8,028 bases of DNA from Methyloligella sp. (GTDB lineage Bacteria; Pseudomonadota; Alphaproteobacteria; Rhizobiales; JALUTE01). The notes under the pieces are model-generated. The model was given only the letters and a program-made list of their open reading frames with translations, was not told the origin of the DNA and searched no databases. The stretch spans positions 1 through 8,028 of the forward strand of contig JALUTE010000460.1 in the NCBI GenBank assembly GCA_027058255.1, read 5' to 3'. This document shows, in pieces, positions 1 to 6,031 of the stretch. How positions within the stretch are numbered: the first letter of the stretch is position 1; every line of letters begins with the position of its first letter. A program made the position numbers and the translations under genes.

Positions 1-222
1 GGCACCCTCGCGCGGCGCGTTCTCGATGGCGCCCGCAGTATGGCCGATCTGGGTGCGCATGTGGGCGGCACGCTGTATGAGCGCGAGGTGGCCTGGCTCA
101 CGGCCCATGAATGGGCCCGAGCTCCCGAGGATGTGCTCTGGCGGCGCACCAAGGAGGGGCTTTTCATCGCTCCCGAGGCCCGCGCCGAGGCCGAGCGCCT
201 GCTGGCGGAGATGCTGTCGTGA
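1..222 (+). CDS. glpD: Glycerol-3-phosphate dehydrogenase, C-terminal fragment (partial at 5' end)
   Basis: The reading frame is open from base 1 to a TGA at 220-222 and gives 73 residues of a protein that begins outside the window. The segment LYEREVAWL..HEWAR..EDVLWRRTK.GL is the characteristic C-terminal tail of aerobic, FAD-dependent glycerol-3-phosphate dehydrogenases (GlpD), the membrane-associated enzymes that oxidise sn-glycerol-3-phosphate to dihydroxyacetone phosphate and reduce quinone. The FAD-binding and catalytic parts are not in the window, so the call rests on the tail alone. The stop codon overlaps the GTG start of the next gene (GTGA), so the two genes are probably cotranscribed and translationally coupled. 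Other members of the DAO-type GlpD family with the same tail cannot be excluded. Confidence 0.8.
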   Translation, partial: GTLARRVLDGARSMADLGAHVGGTLYEREVAWLTAHEWARAPEDVLWRRTKEGLFIAPEARAEAERLLAEMLS

Positions 223-1034
223 CGGACTCGCGCATGCGCCCTCTGGGGGACTTTCCCCTGCCCGAGCGCGCCCGCATTCGCGGCGTCTTCACGGACATCG
301 ACGACACGCTGACCACCCATGGCCGGCTCACTGCCGCCGCCTTCGAGGCCATGGAGCGTCTGCACGCGGCGGGCGTGCGGGTCGTGCCCATCACCGGCCG
401 GCCGGCGGGCTGGTGCGACCACATCGCCCGCATGTGGCCCGTCGATGCGGTGGTGGGGGAGAATGGCGCTTTCTTCTTCCGCTATGACCGGGCGGCCCGG
501 CAGATGAGGCGCGTCTTCCACGATCCGCAGGAGGTGCGCGCCGACAAGCGCGCCCGCCTGGAGCGGGTGAAAGAGGCCATTCTCGCGGCGGTGCCGGGAG
601 CGGCGGTGGCCTCCGATCAATTCGCCCGCGTGAGCGATCTCGCCATCGACTTCTGCGAGGACGTGCCGCCCCTCGATCGCGATGCCGTGGAGCGGATCAG
701 GGACATTTTCCTGGCCCATGGCGCCACCGCCAAGATCAGCTCGATCCATGTCAATGGCTGGTTCGGCGACTATGACAAGCTGACCATGACGCGCCGCCTG
801 ATGCGGGAGGCCTTCGCGGTCGATCTCGATGTGGAGGGCGAGAGGGCGCGCTACGTGTTCGCGGGCGATTCGCCCAACGACTCGCCCATGTTCGGCTTCT
901 TTCCCCATTCGGTGGGCGTTGCCAATGTGGCCGCGCAAGCGGATTTGTGCGCCCATCTGCCCCGGTGGGTGACTGCGCAGCCCTTCGGTGCCGGTTTCGT
1001 CGAGCTTGCCGACGCACTGCTCGCGGCGCGATGA
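219..1034 (+). CDS. HAD-superfamily (subclass IIB) phosphatase, MPGP/sucrose-phosphatase-like
   Basis: This is a 271-residue soluble hydrolase with all HAD motifs visible. Motif I is DIDDT at 26-30, with nucleophile D26 and acid/base D28. Motif II is the T of PITGRP (T59). Motif III is a lysine in YDKLT (K187). Motif IV is GDSPND at 216-221, the Mg2+-binding acidic residues. GENGAFFF (about 80-87) is typical of the IIB branch (Cof-type, mannosyl-3-phosphoglycerate and sucrose-6-phosphate phosphatases). The expected role is phosphate-ester hydrolysis on a sugar- or glycerate-phosphate in the cytoplasm; the substrate cannot be read from the sequence. I chose GTG at 219 because GGAG at 207-210 lies 8 nt upstream and the start overlaps the glpD stop in a GTGA junction. 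An ATG at 234 is a weaker alternative without a ribosome-binding site. Coupling to glpD hints at a polyol- or glycerol-phosphate metabolite, but that is inference. Confidence 0.85.
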   Translation: MTDSRMRPLGDFPLPERARIRGVFTDIDDTLTTHGRLTAAAFEAMERLHAAGVRVVPITGRPAGWCDHIARMWPVDAVVGENGAFFFRYDRAARQMRRVFHDPQEVRADKRARLERVKEAILAAVPGAAVASDQFARVSDLAIDFCEDVPPLDRDAVERIRDIFLAHGATAKISSIHVNGWFGDYDKLTMTRRLMREAFAVDLDVEGERARYVFAGDSPNDSPMFGFFPHSVGVANVAAQADLCAHLPRWVTAQPFGAGFVELADALLAAR

Positions 1035-1069
1035 GCCGCCTTAAGGCAGCCTGCGGAGTTCGGGGCAAT

Positions 1070-1108
1070 TCGCGGACCCCGCGATAGCCTGCGCACCCGG
1101 GCGGTGCG
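1070..1108 (+). terminator. Two small adjacent hairpins after the HAD gene (weak terminator candidate)
   Basis: Two perfect 6-bp hairpins lie close together in the 119-nt gap. The first is TCGCGG/CCGCGA (1070-1075 with 1079-1084, 3-nt loop). The second is CGCACC/GGTGCG (1092-1097 with 1103-1108, 5-nt loop). A pyrimidine-rich stretch follows at about 1116-1131, but there is no true T-run. They may end or attenuate the glpD-phosphatase transcript, or simply reflect high GC content. Confidence 0.3.
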
Positions 1109-1153
1109 AGCGGATGCTTCTTCTTCCACCCGCCTCGTGATAGCCTCGCGGCC

Positions 1154-1660
1154 ATGAGCAAGGCCTATCGCTATTTCGTGCGCTCGCCGGATGGGCGGGC
1201 CATGTACGGCTTCCACGAGGAGGAGGGCGCCCACACGGCCGCGCTCGCCTATGGCGATGGCGCGCTCATCGTCGATACCCTCGCCCAGGCCTATCGGCCC
1301 ATGCTGCAGGAGGTGGTGGACGGCACCATCGTCTATGCCGGCTATGGGGGTTGGGATACGGGGCGCTTCGGTGTCGACCGGGACTTCATCGAGGCCATCA
1401 AGAAGGGGCATGCGGTGATCGTGGCCGCCTTTCTTGCCAAGGGCGCCGACGTGAATGCCCGCGATGCCCATGGCGGCCCGGCCCTGCACTGGGCCGTGGG
1501 CACCGGCAAGAGCGAGATCGTCGCGCTACTCCTGGAGCATGGCGCCGATCCGCGCGCGAAGGACCGCCATGGGGCGACGGCGCTGGAGCTTGCCCGCAAG
1601 CGTGGCCGCGAGGATATCGCAGCGCTCCTGGAGGCCGCCGGCCCGGAAGAGGGCGCGTAG
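1154..1660 (+). CDS. Small ankyrin-repeat protein
   Basis: This is a 168-residue protein with two parts. Residues 1 to about 74 form an N-terminal region I do not recognise, rich in Tyr/Gly near its end (YAGYGGWDTGRFG). Residues about 75-165 form three ankyrin repeats. The first is partial and ends in GADVNARD (98-104). The second has the consensus features ALHWA (110-114) and LLLEHGADP (125-133). The third has G-ATALELA (140-147) and IAALLEAAG. Ankyrin repeats form protein-binding solenoids; no enzyme motif is visible. There is no signal peptide or membrane segment, so it is probably cytoplasmic. No good Shine-Dalgarno precedes the ATG, but the start is the natural one for the frame. The gene converges on the minus-strand gene to its right with only 26 nt between stop codons. 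The partner protein and function are unknown. Confidence 0.8.
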   Translation: MSKAYRYFVRSPDGRAMYGFHEEEGAHTAALAYGDGALIVDTLAQAYRPMLQEVVDGTIVYAGYGGWDTGRFGVDRDFIEAIKKGHAVIVAAFLAKGADVNARDAHGGPALHWAVGTGKSEIVALLLEHGADPRAKDRHGATALELARKRGREDIAALLEAAGPEEGA

Positions 1661-1686
1661 GACATCAGGTGCCGCCAAGGGGGGCG

Positions 1687-2052
1687 TCAAAGCTCCGTGT
1701 ATTTGCGGGCCGAGCCGCGCGCCTTCTCCACCGGGTACTTCTCCCCATTGCGGGCGATCTTGGCGGCGCCAGCCTGGAGTAGGTCGATGTCCGCGCGCTC
1801 GGCAATCAGCAGAAGATAGAGCAGCACGTCCGCGCATTCCTCCGCCAGACGGGCGCGAAATGCCGGCTCGCTCAGCGCGTTCTCCACATCGCCATCCGCC
1901 TTCCACTGGGTGAGCTCCAGCAGCTCGCTCGCCTCCAGATTGAGAGAGACGATCAGATTCTTCAGGGAATGGAACTGGCGCCAGTCGCGCGCATCGCGAA
2001 AGGCGATGAGCTCCCGCGTCAGGCTGTCCAGGGTGATCTCCTGCTCCGTCAC
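1687..2052 (-). CDS. MazG-like nucleotide pyrophosphohydrolase (dCTPase/RS21-C6 type)
   Basis: This is a 121-residue all-alpha protein read on the minus strand. The Mg2+-binding signature of the MazG/DCTPP1 family is present: E40-xx-E43 (with E46) in LNLEASELLELTQWK, and E71/E72-xx-D75 in AEECADVLLYL. The C-terminal tail (KIARNGEKYPVEKARGSARKYTEL in two pieces) is also typical. Family members hydrolyse (d)NTPs, often modified or non-canonical ones such as dCTP derivatives, to the monophosphate and pyrophosphate, as pool sanitation in the cytoplasm. The length matches single-domain members. I chose GTG at 2052-2050 because GGGGAGG (complement of 2061-2067) lies 8 nt upstream. The frame stays open upstream as far as about 2199, but that extension has no family resemblance. 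The gene is divergent from aprB and probably functionally unrelated to it. Confidence 0.85.
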   Translation of the reverse strand: MTEQEITLDSLTRELIAFRDARDWRQFHSLKNLIVSLNLEASELLELTQWKADGDVENALSEPAFRARLAEECADVLLYLLLIAERADIDLLQAGAAKIARNGEKYPVEKARGSARKYTEL

Positions 2053-2167
2053 CGTGCCGGCCTCCCCGCCTCGATGGTCCGCGCCGCGTCGCAACGCTCC
2101 AATGGTGCTCCATGCCCTCGTGCCTCGCGGCCGCCTGCCTTCATATCCGTTTTTCCCGCCTGCGGCG

Positions 2168-2194
2168 AATTGCGACAAATTGCGTGAGCCGCAA
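2168..2194. repeat. Phased TTGCG repeats (two direct, one inverted)
   Basis: AATTGCG occurs at 2168-2174 and again at 2178-2184, exactly 10 bp apart. CGCAA, the inverted form, is at 2190-2194, so TTGCG (2180-2184) and CGCAA form a perfect 5-bp dyad with a 5-nt spacer. One-helical-turn spacing is what a protein binding the same DNA face would need. It lies just upstream of the putative aprB promoter, which suits an activator or repressor site. No regulator can be named. Confidence 0.4.
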
Positions 2195-2197
2195 CCC

Positions 2198-2217
2198 ATA
2201 TTTTATGATTTGAATAT
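2198..2217. promoter_or_regulatory. Inverted repeat resembling an SqrR/BigR-type sulfide-responsive operator
   Basis: The element is ATATT-N10-AATAT, a dyad centred between 2207 and 2208. The inner part reads ATTT-N8-GAAT (2200-2203 and 2212-2215). As I recall it, the operator of the persulfide-sensing ArsR-family repressor SqrR of Rhodobacter capsulatus is ATTC-N8-GAAT, so this is one mismatch away, with extra symmetric AT flanks. Its position over the putative -35 of aprB fits repression relieved by sulfide or polysulfide. No such regulator gene is in the window. The resemblance is short, so chance is possible. Confidence 0.4.
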
Positions 2218-2236
2218 CCGAGTGCACTGTTATAAA
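2210..2236 (+). promoter_or_regulatory. Candidate aprB promoter
   Basis: TTGAAT at 2210-2215 could serve as -35 and TATAAA at 2231-2236 as -10, with a 15-bp spacer, shorter than ideal. An alternative -10 is TATGAT at 2204-2209 with TTGCGT at 2180-2185 (18-bp spacer). Both lie in the AT-rich island, leaving a 5' leader of roughly 110-145 nt before the aprB ATG. The exact start site is unresolved. Confidence 0.4.
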
Positions 2237-2357
2237 CGATCCGGCAGGCCGAGTGAGCGCGCCATGCGGCGGACCGGTTGCGGCTGGGGCCCATTCCGCG
2301 CGAGAGACTACGCTCGGGCATCCATTGAATTCCGATCGCAGATCCCGGAGGGAACGC

Positions 2358-2783
2358 ATGCCGACTTTTGTGCACACCGACAAATGCGATGGCTGCAAGG
2401 GCGGCGAGGTCACCGCCTGCATGTACATCTGCCCGAACGATCTCATGAAGCTCGACACCGAGCGCATGAAGGCCTTCAACCAGGAGCCGGATCAGTGCTG
2501 GGAGTGCCAGTGCTGCGTCAAGGCCTGCCCGCAGCAGGCGATCGAGGTGCGTGCCTTCGCGGACTGGGTGCCGATGGGCGGTGCCGTCATTCCGCTGCGC
2601 ACCGACAACGCCATCATGTGGACCATCAAGTTCCGCGATGGCGAGGTGAAGCGCTTCAAGTTCCCGGTTCGCACGACGCCGGTGGGCTCGATCGACCCCT
2701 ATGGCAACAAGCCCGAGCCGGGCGACATCAACGATCAGCGTCTTTTCACCGAGGCGGACAAGTCCCTGCCGACACCGGCATGA
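2358..2783 (+). CDS. aprB: Adenylylsulfate reductase, beta (iron-sulfur) subunit
   Basis: This is a 141-residue cytoplasmic ferredoxin-like subunit of dissimilatory APS reductase. It carries two [4Fe-4S] clusters that move electrons between the AprA flavin and an external partner. Eight ligand cysteines are visible as CxxCx7CxxxCP (C10, C13, C21, C25) and CxxCxxCxxxCP (C47, C50, C53, C57); C52 is an additional cysteine. W48, next to C47, matches the tryptophan that lies between the FAD and the near cluster in the Archaeoglobus enzyme. The long C-terminal tail after about residue 60 (GSIDPYGNKPEPG and onward) is the arm that wraps AprA in this family. The ATG at 2358 is preceded by GGAGG at 2347-2351, 6 nt away; an in-frame upstream extension lacks family similarity. 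aprA follows after 180 nt, in the usual aprB-aprA order. With FccAB nearby, the oxidative (sulfite to APS) direction is the likely one. Confidence 0.96.
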   Translation: MPTFVHTDKCDGCKGGEVTACMYICPNDLMKLDTERMKAFNQEPDQCWECQCCVKACPQQAIEVRAFADWVPMGGAVIPLRTDNAIMWTIKFRDGEVKRFKFPVRTTPVGSIDPYGNKPEPGDINDQRLFTEADKSLPTPA

Positions 2784-2963
2784 CGTGATGCGGGGCGCCC
2801 CGATCCGGGGCGCCTCGGCACGAGGGGATGGCGCAGCACCAGGAGGGTCGCGCGCGGGGCGGTCGTGAGTTCGGCCGGGTTGCGCACGGTTCCGCGGTGA
2901 TGCGGTTTCGCAAGCTGAATTCGAGCGATCTCACGACTTACCGATCATTCATGGAGTGGACGA
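2784..2963 (+). other. aprB-aprA intergenic spacer with a strong hairpin
   Basis: The spacer is 180 nt, long for two subunits of one enzyme. Just after the aprB stop, 2791-2802 pairs with 2806-2817: a 12-bp stem with one G-U pair and a 3-nt ATC loop, with GGCGCCCCG/CGGGGCGCC as its perfect core. No T-run follows, so it is more likely an mRNA-stabilising, processing or partial-attenuation element than a full terminator. No convincing promoter for aprA is visible in the remainder. Confidence 0.65.
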
Positions 2964-4868
2964 ATGGCAGGCACTTTCGGCGATCCCGAAATTGTTGAGT
3001 ACGAAACCGACATTCTGATCGTCGGCGGCGGCATGGCGGCCTGTGGCTGCGCCTTCGAGGCCAAGCGCTGGGCGGGCGACGATGTCAAGGTGACGCTGGT
3101 GGACAAGGCGGCGATGGACCGCTCGGGCGCGGTGGCGATGGGCCTGTCGGCCATCAACACCTATCTCGGCGAGAACACCCCCGAGGACTATTGCCGCTAC
3201 GTGTCGGCCGACCTGATGGGCATCACCCGCGACGACCTCGTCTATGACGTGGGCCGGCATGTGGATGACAGCGTGAAGCTGTTCGAGGAGTGGGGCCTGC
3301 CGATCTGGAAGGACAAGGAGACCGAGGGCGTGCCGCTCAAGGATGGCGGCAAGCCGGTCCGCTCCGGCCGCTGGCAGATCATGATCAATGGCGAGGGCTA
3401 CAAGACCATCGTCGCCGAGGCCGCGAAGAAGGCGCTGGGGATGGAGAACATCTTCGAGCGCGTCTTCATCGTGAAATACATTCTCGACGCCAATAACGAG
3501 AATCAGATCGCCGGCGCGGTCGGCTTCTCGGTGCGTGAGCACAAGCTCTACGTCTTCAAGGCCAAGGCCATCCTGAATGTGTGTGGCGGTGCGGTGAACG
3601 TCTTCCGGCCCCGCTCCACGGGCGAGGGCATGGGCCGCGTGTGGTATCCGGTGTGGAACGCCGGCTCCACCTACGCCATGGCCGCCGAGGTGGGCGCCGA
3701 GCTCACCATGATGGAGAACCGTTTCGTTCCCACCCGGTTCAAGGACGGATACGGGCCCGTGGGCGCCTGGTTCCTGCTCTTCAAGTCGAAGGCGACCAAT
3801 GGCTTCGGCGAGGACTATCTCGCCAAGAACAAGGACATGCTCAAGGACTTCGCGCCCTACGACAAGGCGTTCGTCGTGCCGTCCTGCCTGCGCAACCACG
3901 CCATGCTCAAGGAGATGATCGAGGGGCGCGGGCCGATCCTGATGGACACGCCCACCGCCATGGCGAAGCTGGCCGAGACCATGACGCCGCAGGAGATCAA
4001 GCATCTCGAGGCCGAGGCGTGGGAGGACTTCCTGGACATGTGCATCGGCCAGGCCGGCGTCTGGGCGGGCCTCAACATCCGGCCCGAGCAGAACGTCTCC
4101 GAGCTCATTCCGACCGAGCCCTATCTCCTGGGCTCGCATTCGGGCTGCTCCGGCATCTGGGTGTCGGGTCCCGAGGATATCGCGCCGCCGGAGTGGCAGT
4201 GGGGCTACAATCGCATGACCACGGTCAAGGGCCTGTTCACCGCCGGTGACGGTGTGGGCGCGTCGGGGCACAAGTTCTCCTCCGGCTCCCATGCCGAGGG
4301 CCGCATCGCCGGCAAGGCCATGGTCAAGTTCTGCCGTGACCACAAGGACTTCCAGCCGACCTTCAGCAAGGACATCAAGGAGCTCACGGAGGAGATCTAC
4401 AAGCCCGTGCGCACCTATCTGGAGCACAAGGACAAGACGACGGCGGAGGATATCAATCCGAACTACATCACGCCGCGCATGTACCAGATGCGTCTCCAGA
4501 AAATCATGGACGAGTATGTCGCCGGCTGGGGGACCAACTACAAGACCAACGGCAAGATGCTCGAGCTCGGCCTCCACTACATCGGCATGCTGAAGGAGGA
4601 CGGTGCGCATCTGAGGGCCAAGGACCTGCACGAGCTGCTCAGGGCCTGGGAGAACTATCACCGCGTCTGGGCGGCGGAGGCGCATCTCCGGCACATCATG
4701 TTCCGCGAGGAGACGCGCTATCCGGGCTTCTACTATCGCGCGGACTTCCCCGAGCTCGACGACGAGAACTGGAAGTGCTTCGTCAACTCCCGCCACGATC
4801 CGAAGACGGGCGAGTGGGAGATGAAGAAGGTTCCGCACAAGGACCTCGTCGAGAAGACCTACGGCTGA
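2964..4868 (+). CDS. aprA: Adenylylsulfate reductase, alpha (FAD, catalytic) subunit
   Basis: This is a 634-residue cytoplasmic flavoprotein of the fumarate-reductase/succinate-dehydrogenase flavoprotein fold. With AprB it interconverts APS and sulfite plus AMP. The FAD dinucleotide-binding motif DILIVGGGMAACGCAFEA is at about 16-33. The second FAD segment, GLFTAGDGVGASGHKFSSGS, is at about 423-442. The substrate-site region PTRFKDGYGPVGAW (about 256-269, with R258) and LLGSHSGCSGIW (about 388-399, with H392) are typical AprA blocks; R258 and H392 probably correspond to the catalytic Arg and His of the Archaeoglobus enzyme. The length fits the family. The ATG at 2964 has GGAG at 2953-2956, 7 nt upstream. 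It is probably cotranscribed with aprB and ends at an intrinsic terminator at 4912-4944. Neither AprM nor QmoABC, the usual electron partners, is adjacent, so the route to quinone is unresolved here. Confidence 0.97.
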   Translation: MAGTFGDPEIVEYETDILIVGGGMAACGCAFEAKRWAGDDVKVTLVDKAAMDRSGAVAMGLSAINTYLGENTPEDYCRYVSADLMGITRDDLVYDVGRHVDDSVKLFEEWGLPIWKDKETEGVPLKDGGKPVRSGRWQIMINGEGYKTIVAEAAKKALGMENIFERVFIVKYILDANNENQIAGAVGFSVREHKLYVFKAKAILNVCGGAVNVFRPRSTGEGMGRVWYPVWNAGSTYAMAAEVGAELTMMENRFVPTRFKDGYGPVGAWFLLFKSKATNGFGEDYLAKNKDMLKDFAPYDKAFVVPSCLRNHAMLKEMIEGRGPILMDTPTAMAKLAETMTPQEIKHLEAEAWEDFLDMCIGQAGVWAGLNIRPEQNVSELIPTEPYLLGSHSGCSGIWVSGPEDIAPPEWQWGYNRMTTVKGLFTAGDGVGASGHKFSSGSHAEGRIAGKAMVKFCRDHKDFQPTFSKDIKELTEEIYKPVRTYLEHKDKTTAEDINPNYITPRMYQMRLQKIMDEYVAGWGTNYKTNGKMLELGLHYIGMLKEDGAHLRAKDLHELLRAWENYHRVWAAEAHLRHIMFREETRYPGFYYRADFPELDDENWKCFVNSRHDPKTGEWEMKKVPHKDLVEKTYG

Positions 4869-4911
4869 GGCCGCAGGGGCCCTGGCGAGGGGCCCGAAGG
4901 GATACGAGATC

Positions 4912-4944
4912 GGGGGCGCCGCGAGCCGGCGCCCCCTCCTTTTT
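4912..4944 (+). terminator. Intrinsic terminator after aprA
   Basis: A perfect 10-bp GC-rich stem, GGGGGCGCCG (4912-4921) pairing with 4927-4936, has a 5-nt loop CGAGC. It is followed after TCC by TTTTT at 4940-4944. It begins 43 nt past the aprA stop. A smaller GGGCCC/GGGCCC pairing (4877-4882 with 4890-4895) precedes it. This marks the end of the aprBA transcript and suggests that the next gene has its own promoter or relies on readthrough. Confidence 0.88.
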
Positions 4945-5014
4945 CGTGGATTTGCTGATATGCTGAGCCGGCGCGAAACGCGAGCGGCGACAGGCGGAAA
5001 GCTAGGTGGGTAGG

Positions 5015-6031
5015 ATGTCCGGTGACAACGAGAAGACCAAGAATCCCTTCATCCGCGGCGAGGACGAGCCCATGGCGCCCGACGAGGCAGGGCCGATCTC
5101 GCCGGCCGAGGACGAGCGGCTTCTCCAGCAGGAACGCGAGCGCCGCGCGGCCGAGGCGGACATGGAGGTCCAGATCATCGACAGCGTGCGCGACCCCAAT
5201 TCGGGTCCCGTGGAGCCCGTGCGCCTGCGCCCTGAGCACAGCTTCTGCTTCTCCTGCCATCCGGGCGTGCCGTGCTGGAACGTGTGCTGCTTTGATACCG
5301 ACATCACCCTTGCGCCCTACGACATCTTGCGGCTCTCGCGCCGCCTGAAGATGCGCCCGGCGGAGTTCCTCTCCCGCTATACGGTGCCGGCGGTCTGGGA
5401 GAAGGCGGACCTGCCGGTCGCCAAGCTGCGCTGCCAGGACCGCGAGAAGGGCGAGCGCATGCCCTGCGTGTTCCTGGACGAGGAGAAGGGCTGCACCGTC
5501 TATGAGGATCGCCCGGCGAGCTGCCGCTACTATCCCCTCGGCCTTGCCGCGGTGAAGCTGAAGGGCCATGAGGAGCCGGAGGACTTCTTCTTTCTGGTCA
5601 AGGAGCCGCACTGCAAGGGCCACGAGGAGGACAAGGAGCAGACCATCGCCGAGTTCCGCAAGGAGCAGGGGGTGGAGCGCTACGACCTGGAGAATCGGGG
5701 CTGGATCTACCTTCTGATGAAGATGACGTCCTGGAACGTGCTCGGCGGCCCCTGGGGCAAGAAGCTCGACCCGCGCACCAAGCAGATGTTCTTCATGGCC
5801 ACCACCGATGTGGACGGGTTCCGCCGCTTCGTGTTCGAGACGCGTTTTCTGGAGACATACGACATCGAGCCGGAATTCGTGGAGCGGCTGAAGACCGAGG
5901 ACGAGCTGTTGCTGCAGCTCGCCTTCGACTGGCTCAAGCACATCCTCTTCAATGAGAGCACCATCAAGCTGCGCGAGGATGTGCTGAAGGAGGCCATCGC
6001 CCGGGCGCGCCGGGGCACGGGGGCCGCCTGA
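5015..6031 (+). CDS. YkgJ-family cysteine-cluster protein (metal- or Fe-S-binding, function unknown)
   Basis: This is a 338-residue, probably cytoplasmic protein without signal peptide or membrane segments. Residues 1 to about 70 are charged and probably disordered or helical (LLQQERERRAAEADMEVQ). The YkgJ-type core spans about 76-205. It has a first cluster C78xxC81-x5-C87xxxC91C92 (FSCHPGVPCWNVCC, then FDTDITLAPYDILRLSRRL), followed by C140, C151, C160, C170 (PASCRYYPLG) and C200. The family is annotated as putative zinc- or iron-chelating on the strength of these cysteines; no reaction is established. The C-terminal third (about 205-338) is an extension beyond the small family members and I do not recognise it. 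CFSCH matches a heme-c motif by chance, since no export signal exists. The ATG at 5015 is preferred over an in-frame GTG at 5006 because AGGTGG (5004-5009) is 5 nt upstream. Its place between aprBA and fccAB suggests a link with sulfur oxidation, by context only. Confidence 0.8.
   Translation: MSGDNEKTKNPFIRGEDEPMAPDEAGPISPAEDERLLQQERERRAAEADMEVQIIDSVRDPNSGPVEPVRLRPEHSFCFSCHPGVPCWNVCCFDTDITLAPYDILRLSRRLKMRPAEFLSRYTVPAVWEKADLPVAKLRCQDREKGERMPCVFLDEEKGCTVYEDRPASCRYYPLGLAAVKLKGHEEPEDFFFLVKEPHCKGHEEDKEQTIAEFRKEQGVERYDLENRGWIYLLMKMTSWNVLGGPWGKKLDPRTKQMFFMATTDVDGFRRFVFETRFLETYDIEPEFVERLKTEDELLLQLAFDWLKHILFNESTIKLREDVLKEAIARARRGTGAA

Larger units (their letters stand above)
2053..2357. other. Divergent intergenic region between the MazG-like gene and aprB
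   Basis: These 305 bases hold no credible gene. The minus-strand ribosome-binding site of the MazG-like gene is at 2061-2067. From about 2165 to 2240 the base composition turns sharply AT-rich compared with the rest of the window, which marks a likely promoter and operator zone for aprB. About 120 nt of ordinary GC-rich leader follow it before the aprB ribosome-binding site. The elements are listed separately. Confidence 0.7.

Noticed and set aside
2947..2965. ATTC and GAAT flanking the aprA ribosome-binding site as a second operator of the SqrR type
   Set aside because: The half-sites are 11 bp apart instead of 8, and they are part of the ribosome-binding site and start codon context.
2828..2998. 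Possible 56-residue open frame in the aprB-aprA spacer, running into aprA
   Set aside because: GAGGGG abuts the ATG with no proper spacing, the translation is basic and featureless, and the frame overlaps the start of aprA out of frame.
2949..4838. A 629-codon open frame on the minus strand covering almost all of aprA
   Set aside because: It mirrors aprA codon by codon in GC-rich DNA. The translation is full of Leu/Val/His/Arg/Gly runs with no family motif, while the plus strand encodes an unmistakable AprA.
5246..5260. CFSCH heme-c motif in the YkgJ-like protein
   Set aside because: The protein has no signal peptide, so heme attachment in the periplasm is not expected; the cysteines belong to the cluster C78/C81/C87/C91/C92.
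4859..5941. A 360-codon minus-strand open frame opposite the YkgJ-like gene
   Set aside because: It is an antisense shadow produced by GC-rich third positions. The plus-strand frame has a ribosome-binding site and the cysteine-cluster motif; the minus frame also runs across the aprA terminator.
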